DNA of 36,385 nucleotides, taken from positions 1 to 36,385 of IMG/VR virus record IMGVR_UViG_3300021574_000010, one strand, 5' to 3'. The position numbers and the translations under genes are program-made. The notes beneath the pieces are model-generated. The model was not told the DNA's origin, made no database searches, and saw only the letters and a list, made by a program, of their open reading frames with translations. This document shows, one piece after another, positions 14,189 to 21,202 of this stretch (position 1 is the stretch's first letter; each line of letters starts with the position of its first letter). The stretch comes from a virus.

Positions 14189-14348
14189 TTTTATTAAAGA
14201 GTGTAAAAAGCTATTTGGTTCAGATATAGAATACAAAGCAACTTCTAAAGACGGACAAGTATTTAAAACGAAAGGATGGAGAGATGATAAAGTGGGCATT
14301 AACCAAAGACAATTTGCCAATGTTAATAGAGAAGCTAAAAACTCTTGA
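14175..14348 (+). CDS. 57-aa hypothetical protein overlapping NinB
   Basis: 57 residues from ATG 14175, overlapping the previous gene by 14 bases and NinB by 65. The first 40 residues (MTINDFIKECKKLFGSDIEY, then QVFKTKGWRDD) look like a genuine small domain. The last part is shared with the NinB start. The long overlap lowers confidence. Confidence 0.45.
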   Translation: MTINDFIKECKKLFGSDIEYKATSKDGQVFKTKGWRDDKVGINQRQFANVNREAKNS

Positions 14349-14640
14349 CTTTACTAAACGTTGGCGTGTTACAGTCACAGACGCTAAACTAAACAGAAGT
14401 CTTGAGCAAAACGAAAGGTTATGGGAACTATACACAAGCATAGGTCAACATTTAGGCATAGAAAAAGATAAGATACACGAACTCATGGGGTATAAATTCT
14501 TACGCTACCAAACAGAAATAGCAGGTATGCCTGTAGAACTTATAAAGTCAACAACTAAACTAACCACAAGTGAGATGACAGAATACCAACAGCAGATAGA
14601 GGTATGGGCGCAAACAATGGGTTGGGGTTGGGATTTTTAG
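14284..14640 (+). CDS. ninB: NinB-like recombination protein
   Basis: 118 residues with GGATGGAGAG upstream. The block RSLEQNERLWELYTSIGQHL followed by KDKIHELMGYKFL and KSTTKLTTSEMTEYQQQIEV is diagnostic of NinB (lambda Orf family), which binds SSB and single-stranded DNA and assists recombination. This is consistent with the SSB-like, annealing and exonuclease genes of the leftward arm. Confidence 0.85.
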   Translation: MIKWALTKDNLPMLIEKLKTLDFTKRWRVTVTDAKLNRSLEQNERLWELYTSIGQHLGIEKDKIHELMGYKFLRYQTEIAGMPVELIKSTTKLTTSEMTEYQQQIEVWAQTMGWGWDF

Positions 14641-14642
14641 TC

Positions 14643-15050
14643 ATGACAATACAACAAAAATTAGAAATGTTTGATGATAATGAGCAACGTCTTATTGACA
14701 CAACATACACAAAAAAAGTTGATGTGCCTTTATATGTACCTAAATATGAAAAGCCTAACATATATGAATTGTTTGATAATTTAAAAACAATAAAATTAAT
14801 CCAAAAAATTAATCAGTCTAATGTTTCTGAAGATGAAAAGAAATTTTTAATTTTTGCAGCATATAGGCATATTGTATTTAATTTTTCAAAAATTGCAGAT
14901 TACTATGCTCATTCAAATTCTGAAATGCAACAGTTAATGGAACAATCAGCATTAGTCATTGTTGATTTTGATAAAGCTATTGAATATGGTTATGTTGCTT
15001 TAAATAATCAATTATCAAATCAATATCTGGAAGAACAAAGTGAAAGATAA
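14643..15050 (+). CDS. Conserved-looking phage protein, function unknown
   Basis: 135 residues from ATG 14643, three bases after the NinB stop (a start at 14604 lies inside NinB). A proline-rich leader is followed by an all-helical domain (KKFLIFAAYRHIVFNFSKIA and MEQSALVIVDFDKAIEYGYV). I associate this pattern with uncharacterised phage proteins near replication genes. Its end overlaps the next GTG start by 11 bases. Confidence 0.55.
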   Translation: MTIQQKLEMFDDNEQRLIDTTYTKKVDVPLYVPKYEKPNIYELFDNLKTIKLIQKINQSNVSEDEKKFLIFAAYRHIVFNFSKIADYYAHSNSEMQQLMEQSALVIVDFDKAIEYGYVALNNQLSNQYLEEQSER

Positions 15051-15927
15051 TTTTTGTGTTTTTATATTAAGTCATAATAGACATGATAGAGTGTACACTT
15101 ACGACACTTTAAAAGAAAAAGGTTATACAGGTAAAATTTTTATTATTCTTGATGATGAAGATAAATCTCATCATAAATATGTTGAAAAGTATGGTAATCA
15201 AGTAATTACTTTTTCTAAAGATAAAGTTGCAACTACCTTTGACATTGGTGATTGTTTTGATGATAAAAGGGCAGTAGTGTTTGCTAGAAATGCTTGTTTT
15301 GATATAGCTAAACAATTAGGTTATAAATATTTTATTCAACTTGATGATGACTATACTGATTTTAGATGGTCATTTGATAATAATAAAAAATATGTAACGA
15401 ATAAATATATTGAAAACTTAGACAAGATATTTGAAATCATGTTAGATTTTTATAAGAAAACATCTTTTACTTCTATTTGCATGGCTCAAGGTGGTGATTT
15501 TATTGGTGGTGAAAATAGTGGTTTAAGTAAAACATTTTTAGATGGTCAAATATCAAGAAAAATTATGAATAGTTTTTTGTGTTCAGTTGATAGACCTTTT
15601 CAATTTGTAGGTAGAATTAATGAAGATGTAAATGCTTATTGTTATTTTGGTTATAAAGGTTATTTGTTTATGACTATTGCACAATTAAGACTTGAACAAA
15701 AACAAACTCAAAGTAATGCTGGTGGTTTAACTGATATTTATTTAAGTTCTGGCACATACGTTAAAAGTTTTTATTCTGTGCTTTATAATCCATCTAGTGT
15801 AAAAGTAAGACAAATGGGTCAAAACAAAAAAAGATTACATCACAGCATAAATTGGGATGCTACAGTTCCTAAAATTATTTCAGAAAAATTTAAAAAATAT
15901 GATATATCGCAATCAAAAACTAACTAA
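15040..15927 (+). CDS. TAGT-like glycosyltransferase (TET-associated family)
   Basis: 295 residues from GTG 15040. The N-terminus (FCVFILSHNRHDRVYTYDTL, then IFIILDDEDKSHHKY) and the metal-binding LDDDYTDF (Asp102-104) form a GT-A glycosyltransferase fold. The arrangement, with FARNACFDIA before the DDD, resembles the phage TET-Associated GlycosylTransferase family, which attaches sugars to hydroxymethylated DNA bases. No TET/JBP-like oxygenase or base-modification gene is seen in the window, so the acceptor could be DNA modified elsewhere, a protein or a glycan. Confidence 0.6.
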   Translation: MKDNFCVFILSHNRHDRVYTYDTLKEKGYTGKIFIILDDEDKSHHKYVEKYGNQVITFSKDKVATTFDIGDCFDDKRAVVFARNACFDIAKQLGYKYFIQLDDDYTDFRWSFDNNKKYVTNKYIENLDKIFEIMLDFYKKTSFTSICMAQGGDFIGGENSGLSKTFLDGQISRKIMNSFLCSVDRPFQFVGRINEDVNAYCYFGYKGYLFMTIAQLRLEQKQTQSNAGGLTDIYLSSGTYVKSFYSVLYNPSSVKVRQMGQNKKRLHHSINWDATVPKIISEKFKKYDISQSKTN

Positions 15928-16180
15928 ACTTTTAAGACAGTTGCCTTGTCAACATTGTGGTATAATATCTGAAACAGTTTGTGCTGCACACCGTAATGAA
16001 GGTAAAGGTATGGGTATTAAAGTATCAGATGCGTTATGTGCTGCATTATGTTATGAGTGCCATTACACACTAGATATGGGTAAAAACTTAACAAAAGAAG
16101 AAAGACGTGAGATGTGGAACAGAGCTTACGTTACTACAATGCAATATCTTTGGGAACATGAAATGATAGGAATAATATAA
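15899..16180 (+). CDS. DUF1364-like (YbcO) nuclease-domain protein
   Basis: 93 residues from ATG 15899, overlapping the glycosyltransferase end by 29 bases. Cysteine pairs LPCQHCG and ALCYECHYTLD bracket VCAAHRNEGKGMGIKVSD, the HNH/zinc arrangement of DUF1364 proteins found next to phage recombination genes. The likely role is a structure-specific endonuclease in recombination. Confidence 0.7.
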   Translation: MIYRNQKLTKLLRQLPCQHCGIISETVCAAHRNEGKGMGIKVSDALCAALCYECHYTLDMGKNLTKEERREMWNRAYVTTMQYLWEHEMIGII

Positions 16181-16383
16181 TGGGAAAAGGAAGCGCACCA
16201 AGACCGTTTACAGATAGAGCTGTATTTGACGAAAACTTTGATAAGATATTTGGCAAGAAAAAGAAAGATGCTGATACATCACCACATTTAGCTGAATACG
16301 AACTCAACAAGTCTACAGGTGAATTAGAAAGATTATGGGAAGGCACATCTAAACCTAACGAAAGCCAATTTGATGGCAAGTAA
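16180..16383 (+). CDS. Small conserved-looking phage protein (67 aa)
   Basis: 67 residues starting at a TAATG overlap. The GKGSAPRPFTDRAVFDENFD and IFGKKKKD motifs recur in small phage proteins near replication genes. Charged and probably partly disordered. Function unknown. Confidence 0.6.
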   Translation: MGKGSAPRPFTDRAVFDENFDKIFGKKKKDADTSPHLAEYELNKSTGELERLWEGTSKPNESQFDGK

Positions 16384-16693
16384 ATCACCGACTCAATTAA
16401 GTTTAGCTAAATTAAAAGAAGAAGGATATACAGTAGCAATTGTTGAGCATTGGAACGCTTTTGCTAGAATAAGACAAGACCTTTTTGGATTTATAGACCT
16501 TTTAGCTTTAAAGGGTAAAGAAGTATTGGCAGTTCAAACAACCACAGCGTCCAATCTTAATGCAAGATGTAAAAAAATAGCTAACCATGAAAATGTAAAT
16601 GCTGTTCGTGAGGCAGGTTGGACTATTCATGTTCATGGATGGCATCAAGATGAGAAAAGGAAATACCATTGCAAAGTGAAAGATGTATCGTGA
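16373..16693 (+). CDS. PD-(D/E)XK-like nuclease / resolvase-like protein
   Basis: 106 residues from ATG 16373 (an adjacent TTG at 16370 is also in frame). The pattern RIRQDLFGFIDLLALKGKEV then LAVQTTTASNLNARCKKI places an Asp and a Q-x-T where the D and E-x-K motif of resolvase-like nucleases lies. The usual E-x-K reads V-Q-T-T, so catalysis may be altered or lost. It could be a recombination nuclease or an inactive DNA-binding relative. Confidence 0.5.
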   Translation: MASKSPTQLSLAKLKEEGYTVAIVEHWNAFARIRQDLFGFIDLLALKGKEVLAVQTTTASNLNARCKKIANHENVNAVREAGWTIHVHGWHQDEKRKYHCKVKDVS

Positions 16694-17034
16694 AAGAAAA
16701 GATATTAGCTTATCTTACAGAGCCACGAACCATAAACGACATAGCAGAACATATACAATCTAACTATCCTATTACAAAGAACATACTTGTAGAGATGAGA
16801 GATGCAAATGTTATTCATGCTTACAAAGATAATCAAAATAGACTCATGCACTATTACGTGCCACAACCACATCCACTACAAACTATATTTGGGCACACAG
16901 CAAACTTTACAGATGACCAGATAAAAAGCATTATCATACATAATGCAGATGACGCTAAACATAACTTGCAACAAAGAACTACACAAGAAACATTTGGGCA
17001 AAGCGTAGCATATACGCTAACACAATATGATTAG
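16690..17034 (+). CDS. Winged-helix DNA-binding-like protein
   Basis: 114 residues from GTG 16690, overlapping the previous stop (GTGA). Residues about 1-55 (KEKILAYLTEPRTINDIAEH, then KNILVEMRDANVIHAY) look like a winged helix-turn-helix. The C-terminal half is polar with no motif. Its place directly before the Q-like gene suggests a transcription-control role, which is inference. Confidence 0.55.
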   Translation: MKEKILAYLTEPRTINDIAEHIQSNYPITKNILVEMRDANVIHAYKDNQNRLMHYYVPQPHPLQTIFGHTANFTDDQIKSIIIHNADDAKHNLQQRTTQETFGQSVAYTLTQYD

Positions 17035-17356
17035 TATGGAACGTTTATTATCTATCCTAGAAGACTGGGCTAGATGGATGAAGTCGGATAATCACAAATT
17101 AGGTTATCCATCTAAAAGCATAGGTATGTCATCAGGTGGAGAATCAACTTCAGAGGTCTTTGAAGAAATGTGTTCTGCTCAAGACATGAGCAATGTCCGA
17201 ACAATAGATGCTATTATCCATAGTTTAGATTCATCTCAACAACAAGCTATATATGCTAAATACTTAGGTGCTAAACCACCACTTGCTTTTTATTGGCAAT
17301 TAGAGATGGCATACGATAATTTACTTACAATAGCAGGAAGACGGATAAACGCATAA
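17027..17356 (+). CDS. Antitermination protein Q-like late regulator
   Basis: 109 residues, overlapping the previous gene by 8 bases. LEDWARWMKSDNHKLGYPSK at the N-terminus and RTIDAIIHSLDSSQQQAIYA followed by a final helix resemble the Q-type antitermination family of phages 21/933W, although the helix-turn-helix linker (about residues 80-90) is short. Just downstream lie a strong promoter (17362-17390), a -10-like element in the early transcribed region and a strong terminator (17435-17473), which is the gene order of lambdoid Q/pR'/tR'. The family call is moderate; the context strengthens it. Confidence 0.6.
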   Translation: MISMERLLSILEDWARWMKSDNHKLGYPSKSIGMSSGGESTSEVFEEMCSAQDMSNVRTIDAIIHSLDSSQQQAIYAKYLGAKPPLAFYWQLEMAYDNLLTIAGRRINA

Positions 17357-17361
17357 ACTTG

Positions 17362-17390
17362 TTGAAAATATTTATTATATATGATATAAT
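17362..17390 (+). promoter_or_regulatory. Strong sigma70-type promoter, candidate late promoter
   Basis: TTGAAA at 17362-17367, a 17-base spacer and TATAAT at 17385-17390 with a TGA just before it (extended -10). Transcription should start near 17397. GATAAT at 17402-17407 sits in the first transcribed bases, where lambdoid late promoters carry a -10-like pause element. Confidence 0.75.
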
Positions 17391-17396
17391 ATCGTT

Positions 17397-17474
17397 TCTC
17401 AGATAATTCCTGTCCGTTAAAAACGTAATTACATAAAAAGCCTGACTGCACTCTCTCCGTGGTTGGGCTTTTTC
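17397..17474 (+). ncRNA. Predicted short leader RNA between late promoter and terminator
   Basis: Without antitermination, a transcript starting near 17397 would stop at the terminator and be about 77 bases long. It contains a small hairpin CGTTAAAAACG and then the terminator stem. By position it matches the 6S RNA of lambda pR'. Existence depends on the promoter and terminator both working. Confidence 0.4.
17435..17474 (+). terminator. Strong intrinsic terminator (tR'-like)
   Basis: A 15-pair stem pairs 17435-17449 with 17459-17473 (four G-U pairs in its upper part) around a 9-base loop; its 3' arm ends in TTTTT and more T-rich sequence follows. It would end both readthrough from the replication block and the short leader RNA. 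Confidence 0.75.
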
Positions 17475-17480
17475 TTTTAT

Positions 17481-17648
17481 ATGAAGTTATCCATTTGTGA
17501 ACAATGCGGTGAGCCTTTTGATTTTACAGAGTATTCATTATGTAACGATTGTAGGTATGACCACAGATTTATTAAATTAAGGGAAAGCTATGAAGAAACC
17601 AACAACCAAAGCAGGGAAAGAAAAGAAGATGGGCAAAGTGATGCGTGA
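17481..17648 (+). CDS. Small zinc-finger protein (55 aa)
   Basis: 55 residues from ATG 17481. Two cysteine pairs, SICEQCGEPF and YSLCNDCRYD, form a likely zinc knuckle; the C-terminus is charged. No ribosome-binding site is seen because the ATG follows the terminator U-tract directly. Overlaps the next gene by 59 bases. Function unknown. Confidence 0.5.
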   Translation: MKLSICEQCGEPFDFTEYSLCNDCRYDHRFIKLRESYEETNNQSRERKEDGQSDA

Positions 17649-17763
17649 GTTTAAAGCAGGAAAATTACACTCAGGCAAAGGTGGTCCAGTCGTAAAAAAT
17701 AAAAAGCAAGGTATTGCAATAGCTTTATCAGTTAGTGGTCTAGGTAAAAAGAAAGGTAAATAG
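17590..17763 (+). CDS. DUF6496-like basic protein
   Basis: 57 residues with AAGGGAAAG upstream. The segment KVMREFKAGKLHSGKGGPVV then KKQGIAIALS matches DUF6496, a small basic phage family. About a third of residues are Lys/Arg/His, suggesting DNA binding or packaging help. It opens the block of basic miniproteins before the terminase genes. Confidence 0.7.
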   Translation: MKKPTTKAGKEKKMGKVMREFKAGKLHSGKGGPVVKNKKQGIAIALSVSGLGKKKGK

Positions 17764-17765
17764 CT

Positions 17766-17903
17766 ATGATGAAATCTAATGAATATAAAAAATTAGATAA
17801 GCAAGAAGAAGCGATTGAGATGAAAAAGAAGAAGCTCAAACAAGCAGAACTTGATAAGATGATTCGTGAAATTGTACAAAACGAAATGAAAAAAGGGAGA
17901 TAA
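17766..17903 (+). CDS. 45-aa charged coiled-coil protein
   Basis: 45 residues, dominated by Lys and Glu (EEAIEMKKKKLKQAELDKMI), a likely single coiled-coil helix. It starts two bases after the DUF6496 stop. A GGGAGA near its end serves the next gene. Function unknown. Confidence 0.55.
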   Translation: MMKSNEYKKLDKQEEAIEMKKKKLKQAELDKMIREIVQNEMKKGR

Positions 17904-17905
17904 TT

Positions 17906-18037
17906 ATGCCAATGGTCGGAACTAAAAAGTTTGCCTATACACAAAAAGGTAAGAAAGAAGCTAAAGAATACGCAAAGAAAACAGGTAAGAAAGTAGCAGC
18001 AAAATCTATGAAAAAAGGTGCAAAGCGTGGCTACTAA
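17906..18037 (+). CDS. 43-aa lysine-rich protein
   Basis: 43 residues with GGGAGA upstream. MPMVGTKKFAYTQKGKKEAK and a KKTGKK tail recall a small basic protein common in podovirus late operons. Strongly positively charged; DNA binding is plausible but unproven. Confidence 0.6.
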   Translation: MPMVGTKKFAYTQKGKKEAKEYAKKTGKKVAAKSMKKGAKRGY

Positions 18038-18179
18038 ACCAGGCTTATGGGCTAACATCCATGCTAAACGTAAACGTATAGCAGCAGGTAGTGGCGAGAA
18101 AATGCGCAAACCAGGCACTAAAGGCGCACCTACAGCTAAAGCTCTAAAACAATCAGCAAAGCCAGTTAAAAAGAAATGA
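18027..18179 (+). CDS. 50-aa basic protein
   Basis: 50 residues from GTG 18027, overlapping the previous stop by 11 bases. GLWANIHAKRKRIAAGSGEK followed by GTKGAPTAKAL is a pattern I recognise from small basic phage proteins upstream of terminase genes. Function unknown. The stop overlaps the next ATG (ATGA). Confidence 0.6.
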   Translation: MATKPGLWANIHAKRKRIAAGSGEKMRKPGTKGAPTAKALKQSAKPVKKK

Positions 18180-18427
18180 TTAAGAAGGGCAAAGAAACAT
18201 TCTCAGGTTATAATAAACCTAAACGCACACCAAGTCATCCTACTAAGTCACATGCAGTATTAGCTAGAGAAGGTGGAGTAGAAAAACTCATACGCTTTGG
18301 TCAAAAAGGTGTAAGTGGTGACAAAACAAATACAGATAGAGCAAAGTCATTTAAAGCAAGACACGCTAAAAACATTGCAAAAGGTAAAATGTCAGCCGCA
18401 TACTGGGCAAACAAGGTAAAGTGGTAA
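18176..18427 (+). CDS. Conserved basic phage protein (83 aa)
   Basis: 83 residues. The motifs KGKETFSGYNKPKRTPSHPT, VLAREGGVEKLIRFGQKGV and the end KGKMSAAYWANKVKW are shared by many phage proteins located near packaging genes. Highly basic. A role in genome packaging or in the virion is a guess from position. Confidence 0.65.
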   Translation: MIKKGKETFSGYNKPKRTPSHPTKSHAVLAREGGVEKLIRFGQKGVSGDKTNTDRAKSFKARHAKNIAKGKMSAAYWANKVKW

Positions 18428-19128
18428 AGCTAGATATATACGTAGGATATGATGGCAAGGTAGAACCAGTTGCATATCATAACTTTTGCCAGTCAGTTAT
18501 AGAAAAGTCATCTATACCGGTAAGTTTTACACCGTTAGCACTAAATACTTTAAAAGACTACGAAGAAACACATAAAGACGGTAGCAACGCATTTATCTAT
18601 TCACGCTTTTTAGTGCCATATCTAAATAACTTTAAAGGTATCGCACTATTCGTAGATGGAGATATGACTTGCCGAACAGATATTGCAGAGATACTAGCGA
18701 ACTTTGATAATGACGAAGCAGTCAAAGTCGTAAAGCATAACTACACAACAAAGCATCCTATCAAATATCTAGGTGCTAAAAATGAAGATTACCCTAAGAA
18801 AAACTGGTCATCAGTAATGCTATGGAATTGTGGGCATTGGCTCAATAAACAATTAACACCTAAGTTCGTGCAAGAACAAACAGGTAAATACCTACACAGG
18901 TTTGAATGGCTCAAATATCCTGAAGAACAAGTAGGTAAGCTAGACGAAACATGGAACTGGCTAGAAACAGAATACGAATACAACAAAGATGCCAAGTTAG
19001 TGCATCACACATTAGGCACACCATGCTTTAAAGACTATCAGAATACAGACTATAGTCAAGAATGGTTTGAGACGTATCAAAGAATGATATACCCATTAAA
19101 AGGAAAGAATAGAGAGTCAGAACTATGA
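18421..19128 (+). CDS. Glycosyltransferase, GT8-like
   Basis: 235 residues from GTG 18421. The start LDIYVGYDGKVEPVAYHNF, the SRFLVPYL helix and the DxD metal motif ALFVDGDMTC (Asp79, Asp81) fit a GT-A, family 8-like fold; HHTLGTPCF near the end may supply the His of the active site. Such genes beside virion genes may decorate capsid, fibres or host surface. Overlaps both neighbours by a few bases. Confidence 0.65.
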   Translation: MVKLDIYVGYDGKVEPVAYHNFCQSVIEKSSIPVSFTPLALNTLKDYEETHKDGSNAFIYSRFLVPYLNNFKGIALFVDGDMTCRTDIAEILANFDNDEAVKVVKHNYTTKHPIKYLGAKNEDYPKKNWSSVMLWNCGHWLNKQLTPKFVQEQTGKYLHRFEWLKYPEEQVGKLDETWNWLETEYEYNKDAKLVHHTLGTPCFKDYQNTDYSQEWFETYQRMIYPLKGKNRESEL

Positions 19129-19631
19129 ACTTCTTAGACTATTTAGTTAATGCTATGACAGGTGGACAACCTAGCGCACAAGAACTAGAGATGCGTAAAA
19201 TGGCACAACAAGGTGCTAAAGAACAAGCAGCTCAGTCATTATTAAGTACAGGTGAAGCATCTATTCCTAGTCAAGGTGGTTTATTAGCTACTAACTATCC
19301 TAACCCTTATGGTTTACGTGCATTTATGAAAAAAGATGGCACATACGGTGGTGAAATGATGCCAAAGACTTCAGGATGGCAAGGTTTGATTCCTAGTTTA
19401 CAAGGTGGCTACATTACAGAATACTCACTAGGTGGCAATACACCTAAAGAACCATTTTATCCTATGGTAACTCAAGATATGACACCACAGATGATAAAGA
19501 ACATACAATTATTAGAAGCAGGTCTATTATCACAAAATAGTCCTGAAGCAAGAGCATTAAAAGAAAATGCTTATAAACAATACTTAAAGTTAAACAAACA
19601 AGGAAAGTCAGCATTTAAAGATTATAATTAA
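19125..19631 (+). CDS. Conserved-looking late protein of unknown function
   Basis: 168 residues starting at an ATGA overlap. Notable segments are GGEMMPKTSGWQGLIPSLQG, EYSLGG and PFYPMVTQDMTPQMIKNIQL, reminiscent of uncharacterised podoviral proteins upstream of the small terminase. No catalytic motif is visible. It may be a minor virion or packaging factor. Confidence 0.5.
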   Translation: MNFLDYLVNAMTGGQPSAQELEMRKMAQQGAKEQAAQSLLSTGEASIPSQGGLLATNYPNPYGLRAFMKKDGTYGGEMMPKTSGWQGLIPSLQGGYITEYSLGGNTPKEPFYPMVTQDMTPQMIKNIQLLEAGLLSQNSPEARALKENAYKQYLKLNKQGKSAFKDYN

Positions 19632-19662
19632 AGGGCAACCAACCTAATGGAGTTGCAATATT

Positions 19663-19977
19663 ATGGACAAAGAAGAAGAATTAGAGCGTAAAGTAGGCGG
19701 GCAACCAGGAAACACAAATTCTAGTAAAAACAATAGGATATGGGCAAATACGATTCGTAAACTTGCCATACAAGAAGACTATAAGCGTATACATGCTATA
19801 GCAGAAAAGCTATTTGAAAAAGCAGCCGAAGGTGATTTAGGTGCTATGAAAGAAGTAGGCGATAGACTAGATGGTAAAGCTGTAGCTACTCAAGAATTAA
19901 CAGGACCAGATGGTTCTAACTTACCTAGTGGAATAGGAATACTCTTTGTCAAGCCAGACGATAGCAACATTTCCTGA
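19663..19977 (+). CDS. Terminase small subunit
   Basis: 104 residues with GGAG upstream. The GGQPGNTNSSKNNRIWANTI leader and a helical core ending in KEVGDRLDGKAVATQE match small terminase-type proteins in front of PBSX-like large subunits. It recognises phage DNA for packaging. The large subunit starts inside its 3' end (32-base overlap), the usual order. Confidence 0.7.
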   Translation: MDKEEELERKVGGQPGNTNSSKNNRIWANTIRKLAIQEDYKRIHAIAEKLFEKAAEGDLGAMKEVGDRLDGKAVATQELTGPDGSNLPSGIGILFVKPDDSNIS

Positions 19978-21202
19978 TAAGTTACAGTTTCTTTTTGAGC
20001 CATACAGATATAAAGTAAGTTATGGCGGCAGAGGCTCTGGTAAGTCATGGTCTTATGCTAGAGCATTGCTTATAAAAGCAGCTAATGAACCTACACGTGT
20101 CTTATGCGCACGTGAAATACAAAAGTCTATTAAGCAGTCAGTTCATACATTACTTAACGACCAAATACAAGCATTAGGTCTAGGAGCTTTCTATGAAGTA
20201 TTGGAAGCAGAGATACGTGGTCTTAACGGTAGCACGTTCAGTTTTACTGGGTTGGCTACTAATACTGTGGAGTCCATTAAGTCTTTTGAAGGATGTGATA
20301 TTGTCTGGGTGGAAGAGGCACAAACAGTATCAAAGAAGTCGTGGGACATTTTAATACCTACAATACGTAAACCTAATTCAGAGATATGGGTATCATTTAA
20401 CCCTAACATAGATACAGATGATACATACCAAAGATTTGTCGTTAATCCACCAGAGAACGCTAAAGTCGTTAAGGTTAATTACCAAGACAACCCATGGTTT
20501 CCTGAGGTGCTAGAGATAGAACGTCAGCATAGCGAAAAGACTAATCCTGACTATGCAAACATCTGGGAAGGTGAATGTAAAGCTGCTGTAGATGGTGCTA
20601 TCTATGCTAACGAGATAAGAGAAGCACAAGAGAATAACCGTATTACTACTGTACCGTATGACCCAATGTTAAAGGTTCATGTAGTGATGGACTTAGGTTG
20701 GAACGATAGCATGTCAGTTATCCTATGCCAAAAAGGTGTATCAGACTTACGTGTTATTGGTTACATAGAAGATGACCACAGAACATTAGATAGTTATTCA
20801 GCACAGTTAAAAGATATGTCATACAATTGGGGAACTATGTTCTTACCACATGACGGACAGTCTAAAGACTTTAAGCATGGTATATCAGCAGAAGATATTA
20901 TGCGTAAACTTGGTTGGGATGTACGTATTGTTCCTAAACAAGATATAGAGTCTGGTATTAAACTAGCACGTATGAACTTTCATAGAATATACTTTGACAA
21001 GTCAGCACATAGACTTGTTGAATGTTTAAAGAATTATCGCAGAAGTATAAACTCTGCAACTAACGAACCTGGTGCGCCATTACATGACGAATATAGCCAT
21101 GGTGCAGACGCATTTAGATACTTATGTACTTCCATAGAAAACATGAAGAACGAGTCATGGACTACTGGTAAGATACAATACAATAACAGAGGAATAGTAT
21201 GA
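19946..21202 (+). CDS. Terminase large subunit (PBSX / Terminase_3 type)
   Basis: 418 residues from a TTG start with TAGGAAT upstream; no ATG is available near the N-terminus. Walker A is GGRGSGKS (27-34), Walker B and catalytic Glu are IVWVEE (119-124), and SFNPN is the coupling motif. The C-terminal RNase H-like nuclease shows VVMDLGWND and HGADAFRY (D388). It is the ATP-driven packaging motor and nuclease, docking on the portal encoded next. Confidence 0.9.
   Translation: MSSQTIATFPDKLQFLFEPYRYKVSYGGRGSGKSWSYARALLIKAANEPTRVLCAREIQKSIKQSVHTLLNDQIQALGLGAFYEVLEAEIRGLNGSTFSFTGLATNTVESIKSFEGCDIVWVEEAQTVSKKSWDILIPTIRKPNSEIWVSFNPNIDTDDTYQRFVVNPPENAKVVKVNYQDNPWFPEVLEIERQHSEKTNPDYANIWEGECKAAVDGAIYANEIREAQENNRITTVPYDPMLKVHVVMDLGWNDSMSVILCQKGVSDLRVIGYIEDDHRTLDSYSAQLKDMSYNWGTMFLPHDGQSKDFKHGISAEDIMRKLGWDVRIVPKQDIESGIKLARMNFHRIYFDKSAHRLVECLKNYRRSINSATNEPGAPLHDEYSHGADAFRYLCTSIENMKNESWTTGKIQYNNRGIV

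Noticed and set aside
17732-18118. A 128-codon minus-strand frame with a Phe/Cys/Ser-rich, membrane-like product.
   Set aside because: It is the complement of lysine codons of the basic miniprotein genes, which explains the Phe-rich sequence.
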